This document shows, one piece after another, positions 20,368 through 30,850 of a stretch of DNA of 64,000 nt. Within the stretch, counting starts at the first letter, position 1. The number at the start of each line of letters is the position of its first letter. The notes beneath the pieces were generated by a model, which made no database searches, was not told the origin of the DNA, and saw only the letters and a program-made list of their open reading frames with translations. This DNA comes from Harmothoe impar (Eukaryota > Annelida > Polychaeta > Phyllodocida > Polynoidae): NCBI GenBank assembly GCA_947462335.1, contig OX381721.1, positions 37,660,488 through 37,724,487 on the forward strand. Direction: 5' to 3'. The position numbers and the translations under genes are program-made.

Positions 20368-20452
20368 AGTCTTGCGGACCTCTGTTTGGAGAGTGTAGCG
20401 GGCGGCTATGTCGCGCTCTCCAACCACAGGCTTAACAGTGGTCCGCAAGACT
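20368..20452 (+). ncRNA. 85-nt hairpin candidate
   Basis: AGTCTTGCGGACC (20368-20380) pairs perfectly with GGTCCGCAAGACT (20440-20452), and TTGGAGAG (20386-20393) with CTCTCCAA (20416-20423) around a GC-rich loop. Could be a structured RNA or a DNA cruciform. Confidence 0.4.
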
Positions 20453-20639
20453 AGAGTGCAAGACGCGTGCACACACAGACCGAACACACACACACAGACC
20501 CACACACCCACACACTCCTATCAGTGAGACGTCTAGCAGATTCGGGAGAGGGGACCAGGGAGGTACTCTCGGCTAGCGGCCACTAATTGCCTGTTTAGAT
20601 AAGGCACAGAAACAAAGGGTGATGACAGACTACGTGTTC

Positions 20640-20880
20640 AAGCAGCCGACATGTCCTGACACTTGATAATGGGTGTGGACCGCTAAATTCGATATGGTGA
20701 CATGACCATTTCTTATAATCGACAAACGACATGAGGTCTAATGACAAGTGACATGAGGCCCAAAAAATCCTAGTGACAGGTGACATGAACATTTCTTAAA
20801 ATCGACATGGGATATGAACATTATTAAGTGACATTGCCATGTGACATGGTCATTTTCTAAGATCGACATTCGACATGGGG
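20640..20880 (+). repeat. array of GTGACATG..CATTTCTTA.AATCGACA modules
   Basis: At least three modules of about 55-65 bp, each with TGACATG, CATTTCTTAAAATCGACA and a second TGACA. Inverted relative to 15100-15230, so the two lie as interior inverted repeats of the 9.5-kb element. Confidence 0.65.
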
Positions 20881-21019
20881 ACCCCCTATCCAGAGCCCCT
20901 TGATAGATGACAGCTGTTGTGTGTAAGAAAAGTGTATGCCTCACAATCAAAAGATGATAAAAGGCTTTATCCCACTCGATGTGGGTTTTGAATCAAATAT
21001 CAAGGGATCAAATATCAGA

Positions 21020-21060
21020 TCGATATTTGACGTCGTCAAGTGATATCTGACGTTGTCAAT
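21020..21060 (+). promoter_or_regulatory. tandem CRE-like motifs
   Basis: TGACGTCGTCAA at 21028 and TGACGTTGTCAA at 21048, in a 20-bp direct repeat. TGACGTC is the core bound by CREB/ATF proteins. Regulatory role inferred only. Confidence 0.35.
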
Positions 21061-21701
21061 CACTTTTACTATGTAGTCAAGGTCGTAAAAACAGGGCGCC
21101 CTGATTGGTCAACAGCATGAATGAAAGTTGCATCTCAAACTTTTAATACTCGGTATGGGGCCCCGTGGGACTGGGACCAATATTTGCAATTTTCGGAAAT
21201 ACTGTCGAGAATTTCTAGATGGAAACATCTTGTCTGGGGTAATTTGACCTCTACTCTTCGATATTCAAGTAATACTCAAGCTATTCTGACTCTAAACATG
21301 AGTAAAACGGTCATTTAACCAGCGTTATCGGCAGCGCCGACATCAACAACTGCTGATCTCCCTTGGTTACATGACCCAGCTCCGTTTCTAAGGCCTCATG
21401 GATCGGGGCCCTGAAGGGGGATCTGCAGAGGCCCTATATCGGGCCCTAGATATGTACATTATATTAATATCTCATAACTTAATTTACTCTAAAATCTTCT
21501 GATGGTTCATAACCTTGACCCTTATCTCCTTTTCTCGCAGGATAAAGATATAATTTGGTTGTTGGTGTGGCCTCTCGTGGATATCTGCTCTTCTCCACGG
21601 CACCTCTCGAGCCCCCTGCGGGGCCTCTAGGGGCTGCTAGACGTCTCTCTGCTATGTAGTGTGGGATGTAAAAGAACCCTTGTCTCGGTAAAAGGGCCAA
21701 T

Positions 21702-21765
21702 AGATTCGATCACCATCACCGCTCTTGAAATGACCATAGCTGTTAACTAAGGCGTAAAGCAACCC
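21702..21765 (+). repeat. 65-bp repeat also found at about 18133-18197
   Basis: ATAGATTCGATCACCATCAC, CTTGAAATGAC, AGCTGTTAACTAAGGCGTAAAG versus near-identical blocks at 18133-18197. Non-coding. Confidence 0.65.
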
Positions 21766-21796
21766 ACACACCCACACACCCACACACCCACACATT
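21762..21796. repeat. (CCCACACA)n microsatellite
   Basis: Four to five units of ACCCACAC. A similar CA-rich patch lies at about 20478-20515. Confidence 0.8.
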
Positions 21797-22400
21797 TTTC
21801 TGTATGAGCCTTCAGACCTCAAGCTGCTCAGTGTACGGGACTAGGTTTTGTCATAGGCCCTACGGACGCTACTCAAGGTAAAAATAAGAGAGCTGTATCA
21901 CCATGACATTGGGCTGGCTGTAGTTTTTTATGTTTCGGTACCTACAACCAAAACAGCCAGTACCCACCCCAAGGCTTCATGTCGCACGCGGGAAAAGTAT
22001 AACGGTGGCGCCAACTGTCGGAATAGCGGGTACACTACGTCATTAGTTCTTTTGTTCTCCGCTGAGTGACTGGGCGAAATGTAGTCGGTAGCTCTATTTT
22101 CTGTGCACTGTTCTGTTCATTTTCTACACTTAACACTTAAATAGACAGCGTGTTTGTACAAGCTAACCGTTTTTATCAGTGCAAAAATTAAATAAGCATC
22201 GGATAGAACACTAAAAAAATGAGAAAGTAATCCAGCACTTAGTATAAGGCACCAGTTTTATCATGAGACACCGAAAGTCTGGTTTTTTTAAGGTGGATAA
22301 GACAGTCGACTGAGAGCTCCAAACTAACCAAAAACGTACCAGAGGTCGATCTATCTCGTACCCGACAGGGCAGGGGCCTTCTACACCCCGGCTCTGATTG

Positions 22401-22559
22401 ATGAGCAAGCGACAAGTGCTACAGAGGGCCTATTCCTCTTTTGAGGTGGGCCCGAAATTGAACAAAAGAATAAACTCAAGAAAAAGCCTTAAGCTTAAAA
22501 GAGTTGTAGATACCGATTTTAACGAGGAAGTCACATTCATTAGTTTACAAATAGCCCGT
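22401..22559 (+). CDS. possible lysine/arginine-rich first coding exon ending in the right TIR
   Basis: ATG at 22401 follows an in-frame TGA. The frame reads MSKRQVLQRAYSSFEV, a basic stretch NKRINSRKSLKLKR that could act as a nuclear localisation signal, then VVDTDFNEEVTFISLQIA. A good donor GTAAGT lies at 22560, just inside the TIR (starts 22539). Without splicing the frame runs on to a stop at about 22601. No known domain. The same donor exists in mirror image in the left TIR. Interest lies in the pairing of an open frame with a splice donor at the element edge; chance remains likely. Confidence 0.25.
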
Positions 22560-22661
22560 GTAAGTACGCCCATGTCTTGCTTATTGTCTATAAAGTTGTA
22601 AGATAGTCACATCATGATGCACATCATCATAAACGCGATCATGATACCTTTCATTGTAAGT

Positions 22662-22710
22662 AGACTCGCCTCTCTGCCCTCTCTTTTAGAGAGGGCAGAG
22701 AAGCGAGTCT
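22662..22710 (+). ncRNA. 49-nt hairpin, right TIR copy
   Basis: AGACTCGCCTCTCTGCC pairs with the 3' arm ending AAGCGAGTCT; 22 of 23 positions pair on this strand with a TTT loop, and one base differs from the left copy without breaking the stem. Confidence 0.4.
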
Positions 22711-22932
22711 CACTCTTAAAAAACCCTGCCCCTCCCCCCCTCCCCCCCTCCCCCCCCCCATGCATCTTAAAGAGTGCCCCCCAGAGTGCCCCTCTCCCCC
22801 CCTCCTAGAAAAAAAGAGCCGCATTTTTAAATTGTTTTTTAGCAAGCTTTTTCAGCTTGCTTTTTTTTTCTTTTTTTAAATTTATTTATCCATCAAAATC
22901 TCAAGTGACTTATTTTGAAAGCCAACCTAGTA

Positions 22933-23185
22933 GTCACGTGACCCCCTTAAGTAGGTCACTTCCCGTCACGTGACCTATTTGAATTTCCCGCCAACATGGT
23001 GGTCACGTGACCCTCTTAAGTAGGTCACTTCCGGTCACGTGACCTATTTGAATTTCCCGCCCAAAGGTCACGTGACCGGAAGTAGGTCACTTCCGGTCAC
23101 GTGACCTATTTGAATTTCCCGCCAAAAGGGAGGCCTCTCATTGGCTGCTTTTGAATTTCCCGCCAAAAGGGAGGCCTCTGATTGG
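22933..23185 (-). promoter_or_regulatory. promoter-like array in right TIR
   Basis: Mirror image of 13831-14083: six GTCACGTGAC palindromes, four TTTCCCGCC blocks each preceded by TTTGAA, CACTTCCGG motifs, and CTCATTGG and CTGATTGG at the outer end. It has the same orientation relative to the TIR. Confidence 0.65.
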
Positions 23186-23251
23186 CTGCAGGTCGATTGA
23201 GTAATAAACAGTACTTAACTATAGTCCCGTTCCGATACATACAATACTACT

Positions 23252-24720
23252 CACAGTCTATAGGATAATGCATGCTAAGTTTGGTAATCACGACTCTAAA
23301 ACTTTTCCTGTTACCAGGTCCGGGAAATGAAGGGAAACCCTCCCCAGAGCCGTTCTTTACACCAGGGTTAATTTTCACAACGCAGGTAGGTGTGAAAACA
23401 CTGCAGGGCTAGAATTAGCAACGGTTTTGCTTGTAGCACAAACACTACAGGGCTAAAATTAGCAACGGTTTTCTTATAACCCATTTGCTGAATTTTGCTG
23501 TTAAATGTACATATCCCATAAGATAGATTAGTGTATTCTCTTGAATCATACATGGGGAATAGTGAATCATACATGGGATTGCCATGAAATCACATATAAA
23601 TAAGCTTTTTCTATAGACTTTCCCTCTGTGCTCCTCCACTTCACCCAGTAGGCAGTGAGCCCTGCAGTGTTTTTCACACCTACCTGCGTTGTGAAAATTA
23701 ACCCTGGTGTAAAGAACGGCTCTGGGGAGGGTTTCCCTTCATTTCCCGGACCTGGTTACATGCTGACAAACTTTGCGGAAATCTTGAAAATCTTGAAAAT
23801 AGTGGTAGTGGCTGGTTTGCTCAAAATAGCCATGTTCATCCCCAAACTTGCTGTGCACTATCCTCAATATGCATACTTTCAAGTAAATCTAGCCTGCGCT
23901 GGATTTGGTTTGATAAAGTTATTATTAACTTCTCTATGAGAGTTTAACCTTATCGCGTGTATGCTCCGACACTTTTATCGAAGGATCACTATATTTGGCT
24001 CTGGCACCCAAATACATCTCATATTACCGGCGTAGGTTAAGCATGATAAATTGATGGACTAGAAGTGTGTGAATCATAATAAGTACACATAGCACCAGCC
24101 AGACTGACTTTGAGGTTGGTTAGGGCGAAATAAGTTCAAATTTTTCCAATTTCGTGAGGTGAATCAGACCAAAACCACCCCTACAGTAGGCCTTAACACA
24201 TGAATACAATCTAAAAAGGTTATGAGGTGTAGGTGGCTCCTTAAAGTACACTTTCAAAATGATATGTTGTATGGGGAAGCAATATTCAGCAAGCGAGAGC
24301 TCCATTTTCGGCGAAATATAAAAGTGTCTGAGCATACATAAAAGTGTCGGAGTATACAGACCGGCTACATTCGCATGCTTTTTGGCCCCCTTGTGGTGAA
24401 ATCAGATGTAATTTCAACACTGAGGAACCGATATTGATCGATTGCAGCCAAATTATTCCATTACAACCCACAAAAATGCGACGGGGGTATTTGTATGAAA
24501 ACAGAGGTGAAACGATGTATGCTACGACACTTTTAAAAAAAGTCCCAAATCACTATTTTGGCGTTGGGAAGTTTAAAAAAAGAGATAATTACAAAATTCT
24601 TTTTCCACGCTTTAATACTAGTGCCCCCCCCCCTTATATTGATTATATTTGATACATTCCAGTGCCCTTTAATATTTGGCGCATTTTGACCCCAAATATA
24701 AAAGTGTCGGAGCATACACG
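23252..24720 (-). mobile_element. right remnant of the CCGACACTTTTA repeat
   Basis: Starts with the CACAGT target duplication. Motif copies in both orientations: GTATGCTCCGACACTTTTAT at 23959, and TAAAAGTGTCGGAGCATAC-type copies at 24319, 24339 and 24699, plus a variant at 24517. With 13620-13764 it forms one interrupted repeat. No coding frame of note. Confidence 0.5.
23314..23755. mobile_element. 442-bp foldback MITE with CCAGGTCCGGGAAAT ends, TTA duplication
   Basis: About 100-bp inverted repeats: CCAGGTCCGGGAAATGAAGG at the left, CCTTCATTTCCCGGACCTGG at the right. TTA flanks both sides (23311-23313 and 23756-23758), the target of PIF/Harbinger transposons. The centre holds a repeated CAGGGCTAGAATTAGCAACG module. 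Confidence 0.8.
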
Positions 24721-25113
24721 AGTGTCATTTCTGAATTGCAGGACTGTGGAGGAAATTCGGGGCTAGACACCCTGGTAAACACTCTTAATTATTTGAGTAA
24801 ACACATATACCAAATAAAAAAAGCTGAATAGGAAGGGCTGTGATAGCCTTATACGAAATGGGGGGCTTTTGAATAAAATAGAAATTGACTGGCACCCTGT
24901 TTTGGGGGTATTTTCCCACTTTGAGGGGCCATAACTCCATGAATAATGGTCCGACAAAAAAAAAAATTTGTTTACCGGAAAGCCTAGGGTGTCCTCTCTT
25001 ACATGAAATCAAGATATATTAGTGATGATTAGGTATGTCCATGTAATAGCTGCTGAAAGGTGAAAAAGACAAAAAAAAACAACCAATTAGTCCATTTTGG
25101 TGGGGTCTGACCC

Positions 25114-25116
<3 letters not shown>

Positions 25117-25188
<72 letters not shown>
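25117..25188. repeat. (TA)n microsatellite
   Basis: About 70 bases of TA dinucleotides with one TTTATA interruption. Confidence 0.95.
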
Positions 25189-25192
<4 letters not shown>

Positions 25193-25499
25193 GGCTAAAA
25201 CCCTCTGTAAGGATCCCACAGTTACCATCATTTAATGGGTATGAGGTTTATGTAGGATTCTTTACCATCCACATATTTTCCTAGAGGTATAGACAAAAGA
25301 CAACTGAAAGCTTTTGCATTTTCTGAGACAGCTTATTTGACCACTCTGGGTTACACTCACAGCAGCCCAAGGGGAAGAAGAAATACTCAAACATCCTCAC
25401 ATTATTTCACATCTGATATTTTCTATTTCAATATTAATTGAGCTTCAGGTCTTTGAGCATTTCAAATGCACCCTTGAAAACAGACTATGAAGAAAAAAA

Positions 25500-25720
25500 A
25501 TAAATTCTAAACACAAAGCAGTCCCCAAAGACCTGACCCTAATGTCAGGTTGTTCCCTGGGTGTAGATAGTGTGTGTGGTTTTAACAATTTCCTGCTCAC
25601 TTTGTTCTTTCACCTCCCACGTCCCCTTGATGCATGTCTTTCTATCACTTCTACCGGTCTGTCTCTAAGAATACTCCCTAGGGGCTAACACCTTGCATAC
25701 CCTGTCTTGTGTAGTGTGTT
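25500..25720 (+). repeat. dispersed old repeat, copy 2
   Basis: Diverged copy of 7370-7570 (see the shared blocks there). At about 26200-26260 a further block, TTGACAGGGGGATGTCACAAC with TGACAGCC, matches 53110-53150 and 63355-63395. Confidence 0.5.
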
Positions 25721-26480
25721 CTGAATGAATAAGGATGGGGAAGATTTCATCTGAGGACAGTTCAACAGCACATCACGTCTACCAGTTTGATATAGTTTAT
25801 CAGCCAGACATGATACTGCAGTGTACCAAGCATTTATAGTGGTCAGAATGACCATGACATATTGGACCACACTCCCTCTTTTGGCTGATCTTTAGACCAC
25901 AAAAAGTATGTTAAATGTCCAGCCCATTTAAACGGTCCTGTCCAGTACGTTGTAGTGCAATCTGACTGTTACTGTAGGGGAACCAATGCATGGACCTTTA
26001 AATTCTAATTTAATATGTCAGAGGGGATCAGACCGGTTAGTGGATTTATCTTCCTGTCTTTACATCTAAAAGCACAACTGATAATTACCGCACAATCATT
26101 CAGTAAGCGGCCCTGTACATTATGCAGTAAGTTTGACTTGGTAATCCCGACAACTCAGTTTAAGCCCATTGCCTACATTGTGTGTGCCAATTTGTTTGTT
26201 AATGTATTGACAGGGGGATGTCACAACAATCTTGTATTGTGACAGCCATGATTCATTAACTTATTATTGTTTGTTTTGTAGCACAGTTTTCCCAGCATAT
26301 TTCGTGTTTGTAGTGGACGACAAATCACCAAACTCTGAGTCATAGTTTCATTGATATCAAAACCTTCTCAGAAAGGCACTCATATTTCATTGTTGTCACT
26401 TACATATAGCAGTACCCCTCAGCTATAGTTTGAGTCCTCAAACACATCAAAATAATATGATTCTAATGGGGGGAGGGGCA

Positions 26481-26795
26481 GGGGTGGACACTAAGACCGT
26501 AGTTTTCTCAGAAATTACCTTCCTATCAGCCCGGGTGGCCCACAGGAGTGGCAGCAGAAATGTCTAGGAGAATATATCTATACCAATATAGTTATATGTC
26601 GTTGGAAAGAGAAAATCACTAGGAAATCACCCATTTAGGTTTGGTATTGATATTGATTAACCCTGGAAACCTTTGATTTTCTCCTTAAGAAAAGTAAAAT
26701 AATTCTCCCGGGCCCACAGATTTATGTACGGGCCCATAGATTTCTGACGCTACAGGCCTGGATGACCCATGGCTGAAAATGCAAGTGTCTACCCC
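26481..26795. mobile_element. MITE with GGGGTAGACACT ends, copy 2
   Basis: GGGGTGGACACTAAGACC at the left, CAAGTGTCTACCCC at the right; CCCGGGCCCACAGATTTATG and GATGACCCATGG inside as in 9404-9694. Confidence 0.65.
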
Positions 26796-26869
26796 GGAGG
26801 GGGGGGGGGGGGAAAGATGAATCCAGGAACAAAACAACATTTTCTACACAGAGGTGAGCTCTTGGTGGA

Positions 26870-27065
26870 AAGAGACACCAGCACCAGATATGTAGACATC
26901 ACCTGGGGCCTGTTTCTTAACAAGTGTTTCTTAGACCGTTAAATCTATGTCTTAATAGATCGGAGATAATATAACAAGAGGTAATGAAAAGTACCCTGTT
27001 GCAAAAGGTGAAAAATTAATATTTCTATTTTAGATATATTAACAAAAATATTAGTATAACGACTT
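26870..27065 (+). repeat. about 195-bp repeat, copy 1
   Basis: Nearly identical to 35985-36183 (GACACCAGCACCAGATATG, CCTGGGGCCTGTTTCTTAAC, TCTTAATAGATCGGAGATAA). Undetermined element type. Confidence 0.75.
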
Positions 27066-27547
27066 ACAAGTGAGGGCGCAAACCGATTCCATCTGTTTGC
27101 TAGCCCTCACTTGTTTGAGAAGATACTGGATTTAATATTTATGCAGGGTAGTGTTTGGAACCGTGTTAGGCATTTGGAGATGTGTTTGGGATTTATTTCA
27201 AAGTTAGTGAGGAAATTTGTTAACTTGATGAGGTTATAAATGACAACAAAGAATTTCCTTCTGTTATAATGGAAACTGGTTTTATTAATAGTTATAAGGG
27301 CAGCAATGAATTGACTTGGATGAGGATTGATATATTGAAGAGTTCCTAGACTTTCTAAATGTGTAGTGGAATTCCTAGATATAGAGTTTCTAGACCCAAT
27401 GATGAGTTTAGATACACACGTTGAAGAGTTCCTAAACATGTGGATGAGTTTCCTAGATATGTGGAACAGTTTCTAGATGGGTTTCATGCCTGACTTGTAT
27501 CTGAAGTTCCCTCTCATGAAGTCCATATTTAGAGGGCTAGTATGCAT

Positions 27548-27930
27548 GTTGGGGAGCCCCTAGACGTGTTGTGGAGCCCCTAGGCGTGGTGTGGAGCCCC
27601 TAGTCGAGACGTGGAGCCCCTAGGTGTGGTATGGAGCCCCTACACGTGTTATGGAGCCCCTAGTCATGTTGTGGAGCCCCTACACGTGTTGTGGAGCCCC
27701 TACACATGTTGTGCAGCCCCTAGTCATGTTGTGGAGCCCCTAGGCGTGGTATAGAGCCCCTAAACAGGTTGTGGAGCTCCTACACGTGTTGTGAAGCCCC
27801 TAGTCATGTTGTGGAGCCCCTAGGCGTGGTATGGAGCCCTTACACGTGTTGTGGAGCCCCAAGTCATGTTGTGGAGCCCCTAGGCGTGTTGTGGAGCCCA
27901 TACACTAGTTGTGGAGCCCCTACACGTGTT
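27548..27930 (+). repeat. 20-bp minisatellite, about 19 units
   Basis: Unit GTTGTGGAGCCCCTAGTCAT with variants CACG, GGCG and GTCA at the variable four bases. The array runs straight into the 211-bp satellite. A degenerate CCTAGATATG-type repeat precedes it from about 27330. Confidence 0.9.
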
Positions 27931-30147
27931 TAAGTTGTGCTCAGATTTTGAAATTCCCCAACCCCCCCCCCCTGAAGTAAAATATTGACCCATTTTCCTG
28001 GAAATATTTTTTTCTATAATTTCAAGGTCTATATTAGATTGTGTGCAAGTGTCATAGATGAGAAATAGGCCTAACCCCCCGAAATGGGCACTTTAGTTTT
28101 GGTCACATTGGTCTGTGAGTCCATACCAGTACTGTGTAGTTTAAGTTGTGCTCAGATTTTAAAATTCCCCAACCCCCCCCCCCCTGAAGTAACAAATTGA
28201 CCCATTTTCCTGGAAATATTTTTTCCTATAATTTCAAGGTCTATATTAGATTGTGTGCAGGTGTCATATTGGAGATATAGGCCTAACCCCCCGAATTGGG
28301 CACTTTAGTTTTGGTCACATTGGTCTGTGAGTCCATACCCGTACTGTGTAGTTTAAGTTGTGCTCAGATTTCAAAATTCCCCAACCCCCCGCACTGAAGT
28401 AAAAAATTGACCCATTTTTCTGGAAATATTTTTTTCTATAATTTCAAGGTCTATATTAGATTGTGTGCAGGTGTCATATTGGAGATATAGGCCTAACCCC
28501 CCAAAATGGGCACTTTAGTTTTGGTCACATTGGTCTGTGAGTCCATACCGGTACTGTGTAGTTTAAGTTGTGCTCAGATTTCAAAATTCCCCAACCCCCC
28601 CTCCCTGAAGTAACAAATTGACCCATTTTCCTGGAAATATTTTTTTCTATAATTTCAAGGTCTATATTAGATTGTGTGCAGGTGTCATATTGGAGATATA
28701 GGCCTAACCCCCCGAAATGGGCACTTTAGTTTTGGTCACATTGGTCTGTGAGTCCATACCGGTACTGTGTAGTTTAAGTTGTGCTCAGATTTTAAAATTC
28801 CCCAACCCCCCCCCCCTGAAGTAACAAATTGACCCATTTTCCTGGAAATATTTTTTCCTATAATTTCAAGGTCTATATTAGATTGTGTGCAGGTGTCATA
28901 TTGGAGATATAGGCCTAACCCCCCGAATTGGGCACTTTAGTTTTGGTCACATTGGTCTGTGAGTCCATACCCGTACTGTGTAGTTTAAGTTGTGCTCAGA
29001 TTTCAAAATTCCCCAACCCCCCGCACTGAAGTAAAAAATTGACCCATCTTTCTGGAAATATTTTTTTCTATAATTTCAAGGTCTATATTAGATTGTGTGC
29101 AGGTGTCATATTGGAGATATAGGCCTAACCCCCCAAAATGGGCACTTTAGTTTTGGTCACATTGGTCTGTGAGTCCATACCGGTACTGTGTAGTTTAAGT
29201 TGTGCTCAGATTTCAAAATTCCCCAACCCCCCCTCCCTGAAGTAACAAATTGACCCATTTTCCTGGAAATATTTTTTTCTATAATTTCAAGGTCTATATT
29301 AGATTGTGTGCAGGTGTCATATTGGAGATATAGGCCTAACCCCCCGAAATGGGCACTTTAGTTTTGGTCACATTGGTCTGTGAGTCCATACCGGTACTGT
29401 GTAGTTTAAGTTGTGCTCAGATTTCAAAATTCCCCAACCCCCCGCACTGAAGTAACAAATTGACCCATTTTCCTGGAAATATTTTTTTCTATAATTTCAA
29501 GGTCTATATTAGATTGTGTGCAAGTGTCATATTTCAGAAATAGGCCTAACCCCCCGAAATGGGCAATTTAGTTTTGGTCACATTGGTCTGTGAGTCCATA
29601 CGGGTACTGTGTAGTTTAAGTTGTGCTCAGATTTCAAAATTCCCCAACCCCCCCCCTGAAGTAACAAAGTGACCCATTTTCCTGGAAATATTTTTTTCTA
29701 TAATTTCAAGGTCTATATTAGATTGTGTGCAAGTGTCATATTTGAGAAATAGGCCTAACCCCCCGAAATGGGCACTTTAGTTTTGGTCACATTGGTCTGT
29801 GAGTCCATATCGGTACTGTGTAGTTTAAGTTGTGCTCAGATTTCAAAATTCCCCAACCCCCCCCCCCCCCCTGAAGTAACAAATTGACCAATTTTCCTGG
29901 AAATATTTTTTTCTATAATTTCAAGGTCTATATTAGATTGTGTGCAGGTGTCATATTGGAGATATAGGCCTAACCCCCCGAAATGGGCACTTTAGTTTTG
30001 GTCACATTGGTCCTTGAGTCCATACGGGTACTGTGTAGTTTAAGTTGTGCTCAGATTTCAAAATTCCCCAACCCCCCCCACTGAAGTAAAAAATTGACCC
30101 ATTTTCCTGGAAATATTTTTTTCTATAATTTCAAGGTCTATATTAGT
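27928..30147 (+). repeat. about 211-bp satellite, 10.5 units
   Basis: Unit starts (GTTTAAGTTGTGCTCAG) at 27928, 28139, 28351, 28561, 28772, 28983, 29193, 29404, 29614, 29823 and 30038. Each unit holds a C-run of 6-14 bases, AATATTTTTTTCTATAATTT, GGCCTAACCCCCCGAAATGG and GTCCATACCGGTACTG. Most length variation is in the C-run. Confidence 0.95.
28139..29403 (+). repeat. higher-order repeat: three-unit block duplicated
   Basis: Units at 28139, 28351 and 28561 differ from one another by diagnostic variants (GAATTGGG with CCCGTAC; GCACTGAAGTAAAAAATT with CCAAAATGGG; CCCTCCCTGAAG with CGAAATGGG). The units at 28772, 28983 and 29193 repeat the same three variants in the same order, giving a 632-633-bp period. 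Confidence 0.85.
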
Positions 30148-30773
30148 CAATTTTTTTTTCTTCAAGGGGGTGCCCTGCCCCAAATACCTGTAGCTATGGA
30201 ACTAAACATGATAGAGAGACAAATTTTACATTTCTGAAATCCTCTCGCCGAGACGAGAAGCGTTCTACTCGCCAAAATTCCCAAACAAAGTCAAATTTCA
30301 CAAAACCTAGGGGGGGTGGAGGGCTGACACACTAGGGCCTAATAAAGATGACATTTCTGCATCTAACGAGCCTAATTAAGTGAATATTGGTTGAGAATTA
30401 CCTTTGAAATGAGCCATTTTCAAGAAATTTGATTCAAGTTGAGGAATGACAGTCCGGTCTGCATTGGTTTCAAGTCACCCCCAACCACATAAGGCTAAAG
30501 GGATATCGGGCTGGGGGGTATCACGAAACTGCTTGGCGCCGATCAGCTGATCATTGACCCATATAAAACGTGATTAAATAGGCCTGCCTTGAGCCAAACC
30601 GCGCTGTCATTTCTCAAACTGAAGTTGAGCAGCGACGAGGCCGTATATAGGATTTCAACAGGGTTGGGATGGTGAATTGACCCAAACTCAGGGGGCCTTG
30701 GGGGGTCATAAAGATTTTTTTTTAATGGGATATCGCAATCTGGGATATTAAACATGTCATCTTTGATATATAA

Positions 30774-30850
30774 TAAAGGCGCACTGAGCTCAGGACCTAG
30801 CCCTGCCGAGTTTTGTACGCAAATGACGTCGTGGGTTCAGTGCGCCTTTA
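30774..30850. mobile_element. 77-bp MITE with TAAAGGCGCACTGA ends
   Basis: TAAAGGCGCACTGA and TCAGTGCGCCTTTA are perfect inverted repeats around TGACGTCGTG. Same terminus as 20315-20347. Confidence 0.65.

Larger units (their letters stand above)
13765..23251. mobile_element. 9.5-kb Polinton/Maverick-like non-autonomous element
   Basis: Seen directly: 711/713-bp terminal inverted repeats with only a few differences, termini AGTAGTAT...ATACTACT, and a perfect 6-bp flanking duplication CACAGT. Known of the family: Polintons have TIRs of 0.1-1 kb, AG ends and 6-bp duplications, are usually 15-20 kb, and encode protein-primed DNA polymerase B, a retroviral-type integrase, a packaging ATPase, a protease and capsid proteins. 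Here none of these is recognisable; the interior has only short open frames. The interior does contain tandem structured RNA-like units (17.0-18.7 kb), hairpins, a foldback, CTG repeats, a TATA promoter with a splice donor, and nested MITEs of the same families as the host. Base composition looks more GC-rich than the flanks. Inference: a non-autonomous derivative mobilised by an autonomous Polinton or relative elsewhere. An unfamiliar virus-like element with unrecognised genes is the alternative. Confidence 0.75.
22539..23251 (-). repeat. right terminal inverted repeat (713 bp)
   Basis: Reverse complement of 13765-14475. Ends ATACTACT at 23251, directly followed by the CACAGT target duplication. 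Confidence 0.9.

Noticed and set aside
21121..21318. 65-codon frame starting with MKVASQTFNTRYGAPWDWDQ inside the Polinton-like element
   Set aside because: Not an impossible protein, but short, without known domain or paired splice signals; kept out for lack of support.
22009..22030. TGGCGCCAACTGTCGG, resembling a retroviral-type primer binding site
   Set aside because: No LTR ends, polypurine tract or gag/pol remnants nearby; a short chance match is likely.
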